From Sphingopyxis sp. H053 (GTDB taxonomy: Bacteria; Pseudomonadota; Alphaproteobacteria; Sphingomonadales; Sphingomonadaceae), in assembly GCF_001468225.1 (NCBI RefSeq), contig NZ_LNRU01000015.1, forward strand, positions 1 through 64,000: DNA of 64,000 nt, read 5' to 3'. Of this stretch, positions 34,274 through 42,763 are shown piece by piece. The notes below the pieces were generated by a model. It did not search any database and was not told where the DNA came from. It saw only the letters and a program-made list of their open reading frames with translations. The stretch's first letter is position 1. Every line of letters starts with the position of its first letter. A program made the position numbers and the translations under genes.

Positions 34274-34807
34274 TCAGTCGAACAGGCGCTCGGCATAAAC
34301 GCCGCGCAGCTGCGCAAAATTGTCCCAGTGCGGCACCGGCGTCGTACCGCGCAGCCGGGCTTCGAGCACATCGACATGGCTGTGCCAGCCCGCGCTGACG
34401 TTGAGCAGCACCGACGGATCCTCGACACGGCTGTGGACGATCGTGAGCAGCACTTCATCGCCCTTTTCCGTGAGGGTGAAAGTCACGCCGCCCGTGCTGC
34501 CCCAGCTCATCGCCAGCAGGCGCGGGGCGTCGATCGCCTCGACTTCGCACGTCATGCGGTGCTCGTCGCCAAAGCCCTCGGGACGCGCGCCCGGCGGGTC
34601 GGTGAGTTCGTCGTTGCGCCAGACGAGTTCGACCGGTGCACCGATCATCTGCTCCATCGCGCCCGCGGCGAGCCACCGGCGGCGCAGTTCGCCATCGGTC
34701 AGGTACGACCAGACGCGCTCGATCGGGCCGGGGAGCAGGCGCTCGATCGTCAGCGTCGCGGGCTCGGTGAGCACGCCGTAATTGTCGTGGGTCAGCATCG
34801 TCGTCAT
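34274..34807 (-). CDS. SRPBCC (AHSA1-type) domain protein
   Basis: The 177-residue protein has a START-like helix-grip fold. The opening ATLTIERLLPGPIERVWSYLTDGELRRRWLAAG and later MTCEVEAIDAPRLLAMSWGS match Activator-of-Hsp90-type SRPBCC domains. These bind hydrophobic ligands, and in such two-gene units with ArsR regulators they often have unknown roles. ATG 34807 overlaps the ArsR stop as ATGA and has AAGGAG upstream. It is likely the structural partner controlled by that regulator. Confidence 0.85.
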   Translation of the reverse strand: MTTMLTHDNYGVLTEPATLTIERLLPGPIERVWSYLTDGELRRRWLAAGAMEQMIGAPVELVWRNDELTDPPGARPEGFGDEHRMTCEVEAIDAPRLLAMSWGSTGGVTFTLTEKGDEVLLTIVHSRVEDPSVLLNVSAGWHSHVDVLEARLRGTTPVPHWDNFAQLRGVYAERLFD

Positions 34808-35187
34808 CACTTTTCTCCTTCTTTCCCGGGGAGGGGCTTCTTGGGGGGAGGGGGGACGGCATCTTCGGCACGCAGCAGCCGTTCGAGCGTATCGAGCCGG
34901 TCGGTCCAGAAGCGGCGGTACATGCCAAGCCACTGGTCGGCGCTCATCAGCGGCACCGGGTCGAGGCTGCAGACATGGGTGCGCCCGCGCACGTCGCGGC
35001 GGACCATCCCGGCACTTTCCAGCACCTTGATATGCTTCGATGCCGCGGCGAGCGACATCGTGAAGGGCTCGGCCAGCTCGCCGACCGTCCGTTCGCCGGC
35101 GGCGAGTTCGCCCAGCATCGCCCGGCGCGTCGCATCGCCCAGCGCGTGGAAGATTGCATCGAGTGTGTGCGAATCATGTTCAACCAT
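34807..35187 (-). CDS. ArsR-family HTH regulator
   Basis: The 126-residue winged helix protein has IFHALGDATRRAMLGELAAGERTVGELAEPFTMSLAAASKHIKVLESAGMVRRDVRGRTHVCSL, the typical ArsR recognition region. The metal-binding cysteines of true ArsR are absent, as is usual in the SRPBCC-linked group. It presumably represses itself and the overlapping SRPBCC gene. Two CAACC-N4-GGTTG palindromes lie over and upstream of its start codon. The C-terminal tail is proline-rich. Confidence 0.88.
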   Translation of the reverse strand: MVEHDSHTLDAIFHALGDATRRAMLGELAAGERTVGELAEPFTMSLAAASKHIKVLESAGMVRRDVRGRTHVCSLDPVPLMSADQWLGMYRRFWTDRLDTLERLLRAEDAVPPPPKKPLPGKEGEK

Positions 35188-35235
35188 GGGGTTGAATATT
35201 GATCGACTCGATTTTATTGTCAACCGATTGGTTGA
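35179..35235. promoter_or_regulatory. Paired operator palindromes for the ArsR gene
   Basis: Two copies of the pattern CAACC-N4-GGTTG lie near the start. Copy 1 is TTCAACC (35179-35185), ATGG, GGTTGAA (35190-35196), and covers the start codon. Copy 2 is TCAACC (35220-35225), GATT, GGTTGA (35230-35235). Their centres are about 40 bases apart, close to four turns of DNA. This is the expected layout for a dimeric repressor that controls its own operon. Confidence 0.7.
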
Positions 35236-35236
35236 A

Positions 35237-35926
35237 TTATTTCGCGTTGGCCCCGGCGATCCGGTTTCGTGCGTCCTCGCGATAGAGCGACCAGTTGGCG
35301 GGGCATTTGTTCACCGCCTTCGGCAATCCCTGCATGCCTTCGGTGACCCAGCAATCGTTGAAGATCGAGCAATAGCAGGCGCGGACCTTGAGCTTCCACC
35401 GCTCCTTGTTGAACGTCTGCCAGATCTTCTCGGATGCGGGGGTGCGCGGCAGGCTGACGAATTCGATCGTCTCGCCGGGCCGCACGGCGATCCCGGTCGA
35501 AGGCGAGGTGGAAAAGCGCACGGCGCGTGCCTGTGTTTCCCCGGTGCAGCATGCTGTGAGCAAGTCGATCGGGGTGGTGATCGGCTTGCCTTCATAGCGG
35601 ATTTCGATGGGACCGAGGATCGCGGGGCCAACGCCATTGTTCGTCAGCGACAGCGCGATATCCTGATTGCCGTCCTTGTCCCCATTGCTTGTCCCGAAGG
35701 TGACGAACGGCATCACCCCGCCGCTCTGCATCTTCTGCGTCGCGTCGGCCTGAACGAAGGCGAAATAGGCGAGCGCGAGCGAGGCGATCAGCGCGGGCAG
35801 GCCGATGAGGAAATGCGCGATCGTGATGAACGGCAAATAGCGCAGGAAGCGCGATCCGATGGCCGCGGCGTCGGGCGCGGACACGGCAGGTTCGGGTGTG
35901 GTGTCGCGGCTCGACGTTTCGCTCAT
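35237..35926 (-). CDS. Hypothetical membrane protein
   Basis: This 229-residue protein has one membrane helix (about 34-58, FITIAHFLIGLPALIASLALAYFAF). A large extracytoplasmic or cytoplasmic domain with several cysteines (ACCTG, ACYCSIFNDCW, KCPANW) follows. No family is recognised. The cysteines suggest disulfides or metal binding. ATG 35926 has AGAGGAT upstream and is favoured over GTG 35929. It is divergent from the cyclophilin gene, and its 3' end meets the ArsR operator region. Confidence 0.6.
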   Translation of the reverse strand: MSETSSRDTTPEPAVSAPDAAAIGSRFLRYLPFITIAHFLIGLPALIASLALAYFAFVQADATQKMQSGGVMPFVTFGTSNGDKDGNQDIALSLTNNGVGPAILGPIEIRYEGKPITTPIDLLTACCTGETQARAVRFSTSPSTGIAVRPGETIEFVSLPRTPASEKIWQTFNKERWKLKVRACYCSIFNDCWVTEGMQGLPKAVNKCPANWSLYREDARNRIAGANAK

Positions 35927-36056
35927 CACTATCCTCTTTCGTTGCCTGGGGGCGCATGCCTAGACCGGCTTGCTGATTTTTCCAATCGGCCCTGTTGCCG
36001 GCAACCATTCTGAAACCGCTCGCATCGACCGGTGCATTGCGTTTATGATCGGTGCC

Positions 36057-36755
36057 ATGCTGACCACGCTCCTTTCCGCGCTCGCGCTCGCCGCCCAATC
36101 GACCCCCGCTCCGCCGCAGGCGACGCAATTGCCGCCGGCTACGCTGCCGCCGATTCCCGCGCCCGTCACGCCCGTTGTCGAGGCGGATACGCGGCCCTAT
36201 GTCGCGCTCGCCACCGATCTCGGGACGATCACCGTGCGGATCGAAAACAAGCGCGCGCCGATCACCGCCACCAATTTCCTCCGCTATGTCGATGCGAAGC
36301 GGATGGACGGGTTCAAATTTTATCGTTCGACCAAAAGCTGGGGTCCGGCGAACCAGCTGGTGCAGGCGGGCAACCGCGGCGATGCGCGCAAGAATTTTCC
36401 GCCGATCGCGCACGAGCCGACCACGAAGACGGGGCTGACCAACTGCAAGGGCGCGCTGTCGATGGCGCGGCTCAACCCCGGCGATGCGACGAGCGATTTC
36501 TTCCTGCTCTTGTCCGATATCAAGGGCTTCAACGCCGATGCACCCGGCGGCGACGGCGCGGGTTTCGCGGTGTTCGGCGAGATCGTCGGCGGCGCCGACG
36601 TCGCCGAGGCGATCTTCAACGCCCCGATCTCGCCGACCGCGGGCGAGGGCGTGATGGTCGGCCAGATGCTCGAACCCCAGGTGACGATCAAGACCGCGCG
36701 GCGCGTCCCGACGCCGGTCGGCGCTCCGCAAGGGTGTGTCGTCAAAGCGCCGTAA
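36057..36755 (+). CDS. Peptidyl-prolyl isomerase, cyclophilin type
   Basis: The 232-residue exported cyclophilin has a signal peptide (about 1-16, SALALAAQS) and a Pro-rich linker. The catalytic core (about 47-220) has GTITVRIENKRAPITATNFLRYVDAKRMDGFKFYRSTKSW. The conserved core is recognisable but more divergent than E. coli PpiA. It should assist folding of exported proteins in the periplasm. An alternative ATG at 36045 would add four residues. No ribosome site distinguishes them. The next gene begins 61 bases later on the same strand. Confidence 0.82.
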   Translation: MLTTLLSALALAAQSTPAPPQATQLPPATLPPIPAPVTPVVEADTRPYVALATDLGTITVRIENKRAPITATNFLRYVDAKRMDGFKFYRSTKSWGPANQLVQAGNRGDARKNFPPIAHEPTTKTGLTNCKGALSMARLNPGDATSDFFLLLSDIKGFNADAPGGDGAGFAVFGEIVGGADVAEAIFNAPISPTAGEGVMVGQMLEPQVTIKTARRVPTPVGAPQGCVVKAP

Positions 36756-36816
36756 AGCTGCGCCGGACCCCTATCATTTATTTTGCGTTCATCCGCGCTG
36801 TGGCTATACCGCGCGC

Positions 36817-37611
36817 ATGACTCAACATGCCCCTTCGCGCGCGACCCTGCGCCTGCTCGCCGCCGCACTTGCGATTACTCCCATGCTGGCGGCCTGTGCC
36901 GGGGGCGGCAATGTGAAGAAGGACACGCGCTACGTCGCGCGCGACGTCAACACGCTGTACCGCGCGGCGCAGGACCGGCTCGACCGCCGGCAATATGGCC
37001 TCGCCGCGGCGCTGTTCGACGAGGTCGAGCGCCAGCACCCCTATTCGCCGTGGGCGCGCCGCGCGCAGCTGATGAGCTCGTTCAGCTATTATATGGACCG
37101 CGAATATACCCCGGCGATCGAGGCCGCGCAGCGCTTCCTCGCGATCCATCCGGGCAACAAGGACGCGGCCTACGCCTATTATCTGATCGCGCTCAGCTAT
37201 TATGAGCAGATTAGCGACGTTACCCGCGACCAGAAGATCACGCAGCAGGCGCAGAACGCGCTCGGCGAAGTGATCCGTCGCTATCCCGACAGCCGCTATG
37301 CGTCGGACGCGCGGCTCAAGGTCGACCTGGTGCAGGACCATCTCGCGGGCAAGGAAATGGAAATCGGCCGTTTCTACCAGCGCAGCTCGAACTGGCTCGC
37401 CGCATCGATCCGTTTCCGCGAGGTCGTCGACAAATATCAGACGACCAGCCACGCGCCCGAGGCGCTCTATCGCCTGACCGAATGCTATCTCGCGCTTGGC
37501 ATCCCCACCGAGGCGAAAAAGTCGGCCGCGGTGCTCGGTGCCAACTATCCGGGCAACGAATGGTATGCGCGCGCCTACAAGCTGATGCAGAAGAACGCGC
37601 CGAGCGCCTGA
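36817..37611 (+). CDS. bamD: Outer membrane assembly lipoprotein BamD
   Basis: The 264-residue lipoprotein has a lipobox LAAC with cysteine 27. Tandem TPR-like helices span about 50-250, with ALFDEVERQHPYSPWARRAQLM and VIRRYPDSRYASDARLKVDLVQDHLAGKEMEIGRFYQR. It is the BamD family component of the beta-barrel assembly machine. The ATG at 36817 was chosen because 27 upstream codons do not look coding. recN follows 47 bases later, the usual order in this group. Confidence 0.93.
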   Translation: MTQHAPSRATLRLLAAALAITPMLAACAGGGNVKKDTRYVARDVNTLYRAAQDRLDRRQYGLAAALFDEVERQHPYSPWARRAQLMSSFSYYMDREYTPAIEAAQRFLAIHPGNKDAAYAYYLIALSYYEQISDVTRDQKITQQAQNALGEVIRRYPDSRYASDARLKVDLVQDHLAGKEMEIGRFYQRSSNWLAASIRFREVVDKYQTTSHAPEALYRLTECYLALGIPTEAKKSAAVLGANYPGNEWYARAYKLMQKNAPSA

Positions 37612-37658
37612 TCGCGCCGGGAATAGATTCTGCCTTTGTTCTGCGGTAAGGACAGCTC

Positions 37659-39335
37659 GTGCTAACCGCTTTATCCATCGCCAATATCGTCCTGATCGAA
37701 CGGCTCGACCTCGACCTCGATTTCGAGGCCGGGCTGGGCGTGCTGACCGGCGAGACGGGGGCGGGCAAGTCGATCCTGCTCGACGCGCTGGGCCTCGCGC
37801 TCGGCGCACGCGCCGATAATGCGCTCGTACGCCAGGGCACCGACAAGGCGCAGGTGACGGCGAGTTTTGTCGCGCCGGCGCCGGGGACGAAGCTCGCGGC
37901 GCTGCTCGCCGAGAATGAGATTGCGCTGGAAACCGGCGAACCCTTGCTGATCCGCCGCACATTGAAGGCCGACGGCGGCAGCCGCGCCTTCCTCAATGAC
38001 CAGCCCTGTTCGGCGGCGCTGTTGCGCGAGGTCGGCACCTATCTCGTCGAAATTCACGGCCAGCACGACGACCGCGGCCTGCTCGCCCCCGCGGGGCACC
38101 GCGCGCTGCTCGACGCCTATGCGCGCGCCGATACCCGCGGCGTTGCCGCCGCCCATGCCGCATGGCGCGCCGCCGAGGACAAACTCGCTGCCGCACGCAC
38201 GGCAATTTCCGAGGCCGAACGCGACCGCGAATGGCTCGAGCATTGCGTCGCCGAATTGCAGACGCTCGCGCCCCAATCCGGCGAGGATGCCGAACTCTCC
38301 GAAGCGCGCGCCACGATGCAAAAGGGCGAAAAGGTCGCCGGCGATCTCGGCGCGATCATGGAGACGTTCGAGGGCAGCGACAGCGGCCCCGCGCAACTCC
38401 GCGGCGCGGCGCGGCGGCTCGACCGGCTCGCGGGCGACCATCCGTTGCTCGCCGAGGCGCTCGCGGGGCTCGACCGCGCGATCATCGAGGCCGACGAGGC
38501 CGAGAGCAAGCTCCACGAAGTCGCGCGCGCGATGGAATATGATCCCGAACGGCTCGAGGCGACCGAGACGCGGCTGTTCGAACTCCGCGCGATGGCGCGC
38601 AAGCACAATGTCCAGCCCGACGAACTTGCCGAACTCACCGGGACGCTCGCCGCGCGGCTCGACGCGATCGAAGGCGGCAGCGCCGGGCTGGCGAAGCTCG
38701 AAGCCGCGGTCGCCGAAACCGCCGCGGCTTATACCCACGCCGGGACCGCGCTGTCCGACCAGCGGAGCAGGGCCGCGACCCGCCTCGACGCCGCGGTCGC
38801 GGGCGAACTTGTGCCGCTGAAACTCGACGCCGCGCGCTTCCAGACGCTCGTCGAACGCCTGCCTGCCGAGCGCTGGGGGCCCGAGGGCATGGACCGCGTC
38901 GAATATCTGATCTCGACCAACCCCGGCGCGCCCTTCGCGCCGCTCGCCAAGATCGCATCGGGCGGCGAACTCTCGCGCTTCATCCTCGCGCTCAAAGTCG
39001 CGCTTGCCGAGGAGGGCGGCGCCGACACGATCATCTTCGACGAAATCGACCGCGGCGTCGGCGGCGCGGTTGCTTCGGCGATCGGCGAACGGCTCGCGCG
39101 CCTTGCGGGCGCGGGCAAGCAATTGCTCGCGGTGACGCACAGCCCGCAGGTCGCCGCGAAAGGCGCCGCGCATTTCATCATCGCCAAGTCGAGCCAGGGC
39201 ATTGTCACCCGCACCAGCGTCCACGCGCTCGACGAAGCCGGCCGCCGCGAAGAAATCGCGCGCATGCTCTCGGGCGCCGAAGTCACGGCCGAGGCGCGCG
39301 CGCAGGCCGAGAGGCTGCTGGAGACCGCGGTATGA
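37659..39335 (+). CDS. recN: DNA repair protein RecN
   Basis: The 558-residue SMC-like ATPase has Walker A GETGAGKS at 31-38. Long coiled-coil arms (about 150-390) follow. The C-terminal ABC motifs are SGGELSRFILALK near 428, then FDEIDRGVGG and THSPQVAAKG. It helps repair double-strand breaks by structuring DNA at the lesion. GTG 37659 is the start, with TAAGGACAG upstream. The stop overlaps the next ATG. It sits in a bamD-recN-GNAT-ABM-ligA unit. Confidence 0.95.
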   Translation: MLTALSIANIVLIERLDLDLDFEAGLGVLTGETGAGKSILLDALGLALGARADNALVRQGTDKAQVTASFVAPAPGTKLAALLAENEIALETGEPLLIRRTLKADGGSRAFLNDQPCSAALLREVGTYLVEIHGQHDDRGLLAPAGHRALLDAYARADTRGVAAAHAAWRAAEDKLAAARTAISEAERDREWLEHCVAELQTLAPQSGEDAELSEARATMQKGEKVAGDLGAIMETFEGSDSGPAQLRGAARRLDRLAGDHPLLAEALAGLDRAIIEADEAESKLHEVARAMEYDPERLEATETRLFELRAMARKHNVQPDELAELTGTLAARLDAIEGGSAGLAKLEAAVAETAAAYTHAGTALSDQRSRAATRLDAAVAGELVPLKLDAARFQTLVERLPAERWGPEGMDRVEYLISTNPGAPFAPLAKIASGGELSRFILALKVALAEEGGADTIIFDEIDRGVGGAVASAIGERLARLAGAGKQLLAVTHSPQVAAKGAAHFIIAKSSQGIVTRTSVHALDEAGRREEIARMLSGAEVTAEARAQAERLLETAV

Positions 39336-40018
39336 CTGCGCCGCATCCGCTCGACCGGCCCGTCTGGAGCATGCTTACCGGGCGGCAGGCGCATCTCGCC
39401 GAGGGCGATGGCGCCGCAGTGCGGATCGACCGCGGCTATGGCGTCTTCGGCGCCGCTCCCGACACCGGCGCCGCGGCGCTTGCCGCGCTCGCCGCACTCG
39501 TCCCCGATGAAGGCGAAATCTGGATCGTCGAGGGCGAGCCGTGGCCGGTCCCTCCCGGCACGCGCGAAGTGAAGCGCGCGGTGCTGGCGCAGATGGTCGC
39601 CGAGGGCGCGCCGCCACCACCGCGCGAAGGCGAGCCCGCGATCATCGCGCTCGGCGACGATGATGCCCCCGAAATGGCGTCGCTCGCCGGGCATGCGAAG
39701 CCCGGACCATGGGGTCCGAAGACGCATCGCTACGGCCCCTTCTTCGGAATCCGCGAAAACGGCCGGCTGCTCGCAATGGCGGGGCAACGCATATTGGTTC
39801 CCGGCATGGCCGAGGTCAGCGGTGTCGCGACGTGGGAGGATTGCCGCGGCCGCGGGCTTGCGCGCGCGCTGATCGGCCACGTCATGCGCGAAATGGTCGC
39901 GCGTGGTGAACAGCCGTTCCTGCACAGCTATGCCGACAATGCGGGCGCGATCGCACTCTATGAATCGCTCGGCTTTCGTATCCGGCGAGAGGTGCATGTG
40001 CTGGCGATCGCGAAATGA
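39332..40018 (+). CDS. GNAT family N-acetyltransferase
   Basis: The 228-residue protein has an N-terminal GNAT-like half and a C-terminal half (about 110-225) with LVPGMAEVSGVATWEDCRGRGLARALIGHVMREM as the acetyl-CoA loop, and ALYESLGFRIRREV. This is the FR47/GNAT arrangement, and the substrate is not predictable. Its ATG overlaps the recN stop, and its stop overlaps the next gene's ATG, so it is translated in a chain. No genome-repair role is known for the family. Confidence 0.82.
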   Translation: MTAPHPLDRPVWSMLTGRQAHLAEGDGAAVRIDRGYGVFGAAPDTGAAALAALAALVPDEGEIWIVEGEPWPVPPGTREVKRAVLAQMVAEGAPPPPREGEPAIIALGDDDAPEMASLAGHAKPGPWGPKTHRYGPFFGIRENGRLLAMAGQRILVPGMAEVSGVATWEDCRGRGLARALIGHVMREMVARGEQPFLHSYADNAGAIALYESLGFRIRREVHVLAIAK

Positions 40019-40413
40019 TGGACCGCCGCCAGCATCTCGCCGCAATGCTCGCGATGGCGGCCGCGCTTCTCCCCGCCACCAAACTGCGCGCCCTGGAGGC
40101 CAAGATGGAAGACGCCGATCCCCAATATGGCCTGCTCGGCCAGATGATGGCGCAGCCCGGCCAGCGTGCCGCGCTCGTCGCGATCCTGGCTGAAGGCACC
40201 GGGACAATGCCCGGCAACATCGCCTATCTGATCGGCGAGGACAGCGCGAACCCCGACGCGATCTGGATCGTCGAGCTGTGGGACAGCAAGGAAGCGCACG
40301 CCGCCTCGCTGAAGCTTCCCGCGGTGCAGGACGCGATCAAAAAGGGGCGTCCGCTGATCGCCGGATTTGGTACTCGCGCCGAGTTCAAGCCGGTGGCAAA
40401 GGCCGGTGCATGA
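40015..40413 (+). CDS. Antibiotic biosynthesis monooxygenase-fold protein
   Basis: The 132-residue protein has an N-terminal hydrophobic segment (about 8-25), possibly a signal or Tat-like region (MMDRRQHLAAMLAMAAALLPA). An ABM domain (about 36-125) follows, with QPGQRAALVAILAEGTGTMPGNIAYLI, WIVELWDSKEAHAASLKLPAV and IAGFG. Such small ferredoxin-fold proteins are often heme or quinol monooxygenases, but the active site is not clear here. Two ATGs (40015 and 40018) overlap the upstream stop. Its own TGA overlaps the ligA ATG, so they are co-translated. Confidence 0.72.
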   Translation: MMDRRQHLAAMLAMAAALLPATKLRALEAKMEDADPQYGLLGQMMAQPGQRAALVAILAEGTGTMPGNIAYLIGEDSANPDAIWIVELWDSKEAHAASLKLPAVQDAIKKGRPLIAGFGTRAEFKPVAKAGA

Positions 40414-42605
40414 CCGAAATCGAATCCCTGTCGCAGGCCGACGCCGCCAATGAATTGATGCGGCTGGCGAAGCAGATCGCCTATCACAGCAAACGCTATC
40501 ATGCGGAGGATGCGCCGGAGATTGATGACGCCGATTATGATGCGCTCGTCCGCCGTAACAACGAACTCGAAGCCGCCTTCCCGGCGCTGATCCGTGCCGA
40601 CAGCCCAAACAGCCAGGTCGGCGCCGCGGTCGAGGCGTCGCCGCTCGCCAAGGTCACGCACGCGCAGCGGATGATGAGCCTCGACAACGCCTTTGCGGCC
40701 GAGGATGTCGAGGAATTCGCCGCGCGCGTGCGGCGCTTTCTCAACCTTAGCGCCGACGCCGTGATCGCGATGACTGCCGAGGACAAGATCGACGGCCTCT
40801 CCTGCTCGCTGCGCTATGAAAAGGGCAAGCTGGTCCAGGCCGCGACGCGCGGCGACGGTAGCGTCGGTGAGGATGTGACCGCGAACGTCCGCCACATCGC
40901 CGACATTCCGCAGGAGTTGGGAGAAGAAGCTTTCGGATTTCCCGAGGTCTTTGAGGTCCGTGGCGAAGTCTACATGGCGAAAGAGGACTTCGCTGCACTC
41001 AATGAGCGGCTGCTCAACGAGGGTAGGGCGTTGGCTGACCAGCGCGGACAGGAGTTCGACCCAGCGACGGTACGTCAATTCGCTAACCCTCGTAACGCTG
41101 CAGCAGGATCGCTCCGTCAGAAGGACGCCAACGTAACGGCTTCGCGCCCGCTGCGATTCTTGGCCCATGGCTGGGGCGAGGTAAGCATGTTACCGGCGGA
41201 CACGCAGTTCGGCGTAATGAATGCGATTATGAAAGCAGGAATACCGGTATCGCCGGAGCTAAAACGTTTTGAATCAGTGGCTGAAGTCCTCGCGCATTAT
41301 GCCGAGATCGAGCGCCGCCGCGCCGACCTGGATTATGACATCGACGGCGTCGTCTACAAGGTCGACAGCCTCGCCTGGCAGGCGCGCCTCGGCTTTGTCG
41401 CCAAGGCGCCGCGCTGGGCCATCGCGCATAAATTCCCCGCCGAACGCGCGCAGACGACCTTGGAAGCGATCGACATCCAGGTCGGCCGCACCGGCAAGCT
41501 GACCCCCGTCGGGCGGCTCGTCCCCGTCACCGTCGGCGGTGTCGTCGTCTCGAACGTCACGCTCCATAACCGCGACGAGATCGGCCGCCTCGGCGTCCGC
41601 CCCGGCGACCGCGTCGTCATCCAACGCGCGGGCGACGTGATCCCGCAGGTTGTGGAGAATCTGACCCGCGACGAAGCGCGCGCGCCTTATCTGTTCCCCG
41701 ACCATTGCCCCGTTGAATTCGGCGGCTGCGGCAGCGAGGCGGTCGCCGAAGAGGGCGAGGTCGATGTGCGCTGCACCGGCGGGTTGATCTGTCCCGCGCA
41801 AAAGTTCGAGCGTCTGCGCCATTTCGTCAGCCGCGGCGCGCTCGACATCGAAGGGCTGGGTGAAAAGAGCATCGAGGAATTCTTGCGGCTAGGCTGGCTC
41901 GACAAGGGTCCCGCCGACATCTTCCGGCTAAAAAGCCACCGCGCCGAACTGCTCGGCCGCGAGGGGTGGAAGGAAAAGTCAGTCGACAATCTCTTCGCCG
42001 CGATCGAGGCGAAACGCTCGCCCGACGCCGCGCGGCTGCTCTTCGGACTCGGCATCCGTCACGTCGGCGCGGTGACCGCGCGCGATTTGCTCAAGGGACT
42101 CGGCGATATCGCGCGGCTCCCCGAAAAGGCGGCGGAGATCCACGCCTATCTCGAAGCGAACCCGCAGGGCGAGGGCGAATCCGACGGCAAATATACGACG
42201 CGCAAGGTCGAGGCGTTCAAGGCGATCCTCGAAGTCCGCGCCGACGGCATTGGCCCCGCCGTCGCCGAAGCGCTCGCCGATTTCTTTCACGAACCCCACA
42301 ACCGCGATCTATGGGACGACCTCCTCTCCGAAGTCTCGCCGCCGCCTTACGTCGTCGAGACGCGCGAGAGCGAAGTGTCGGGAATGACGGTCGTCTTCAC
42401 CGGCAAGCTCGAAACAATGAGCCGCGATGAGGCCAAGGCGCAGGCCGAAGCGCTCGGTGCCAAGGCCGCGGGCAGCGTCAGCGCCAAGACCGATCTTGTC
42501 GTCGCGGGTCCCGGCGCGGGGTCGAAGCTCAAGCAGGCGAGCGCGCTCGGCATCCGGGTGATCGACGAGGCTGAATGGGCGGCGATCGTCGCCGCGGCAG
42601 GGTAA
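40410..42605 (+). CDS. ligA: NAD-dependent DNA ligase LigA
   Basis: The 731-residue ligase joins Okazaki fragments. The order is the Ia domain, then the adenylation domain with the active-site lysine K126 in KIDGL, OB-fold, zinc finger, helix-hairpin-helix domain and C-terminal BRCT (about 650-730, with MTVVFTGKLETMSRDEAKAQAEALGAKAAGSVSAKTDLVVAG). All key elements are intact. The start is ATG 40410 inside the ABM stop. The stretch 40908-41290 uses much less G/C at third positions than the rest, suggesting a recombined segment; see the finding. Confidence 0.97.
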   Translation: MTEIESLSQADAANELMRLAKQIAYHSKRYHAEDAPEIDDADYDALVRRNNELEAAFPALIRADSPNSQVGAAVEASPLAKVTHAQRMMSLDNAFAAEDVEEFAARVRRFLNLSADAVIAMTAEDKIDGLSCSLRYEKGKLVQAATRGDGSVGEDVTANVRHIADIPQELGEEAFGFPEVFEVRGEVYMAKEDFAALNERLLNEGRALADQRGQEFDPATVRQFANPRNAAAGSLRQKDANVTASRPLRFLAHGWGEVSMLPADTQFGVMNAIMKAGIPVSPELKRFESVAEVLAHYAEIERRRADLDYDIDGVVYKVDSLAWQARLGFVAKAPRWAIAHKFPAERAQTTLEAIDIQVGRTGKLTPVGRLVPVTVGGVVVSNVTLHNRDEIGRLGVRPGDRVVIQRAGDVIPQVVENLTRDEARAPYLFPDHCPVEFGGCGSEAVAEEGEVDVRCTGGLICPAQKFERLRHFVSRGALDIEGLGEKSIEEFLRLGWLDKGPADIFRLKSHRAELLGREGWKEKSVDNLFAAIEAKRSPDAARLLFGLGIRHVGAVTARDLLKGLGDIARLPEKAAEIHAYLEANPQGEGESDGKYTTRKVEAFKAILEVRADGIGPAVAEALADFFHEPHNRDLWDDLLSEVSPPPYVVETRESEVSGMTVVFTGKLETMSRDEAKAQAEALGAKAAGSVSAKTDLVVAGPGAGSKLKQASALGIRVIDEAEWAAIVAAAG

Positions 42606-42617
42606 GTAATATCATTC

Positions 42618-42694
42618 CGTCACCCCGGACTTGATCCGGGGCCTGCCTTTCTTGAAGGAGTAAAGGCGGGTGCCGGGTCAAGCCCGGCATGACA
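42618..42694. repeat. REP-like imperfect inverted repeat
   Basis: The arms start CGTCACCCCGGACTTGATCC and end GGTCAAGCCCGGCATGACA, and pair imperfectly around a short loop. It lies in the gap between ligA and the sterol desaturase gene. It is another variant of the REP-like family. Confidence 0.75.
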
Positions 42695-42763
42695 ACAAGG
42701 GGATGATGATAAACGGTGCGCGCTGTCACAGACGGCGCGGCGGAAATGCTGTGAGGGGGCCGC

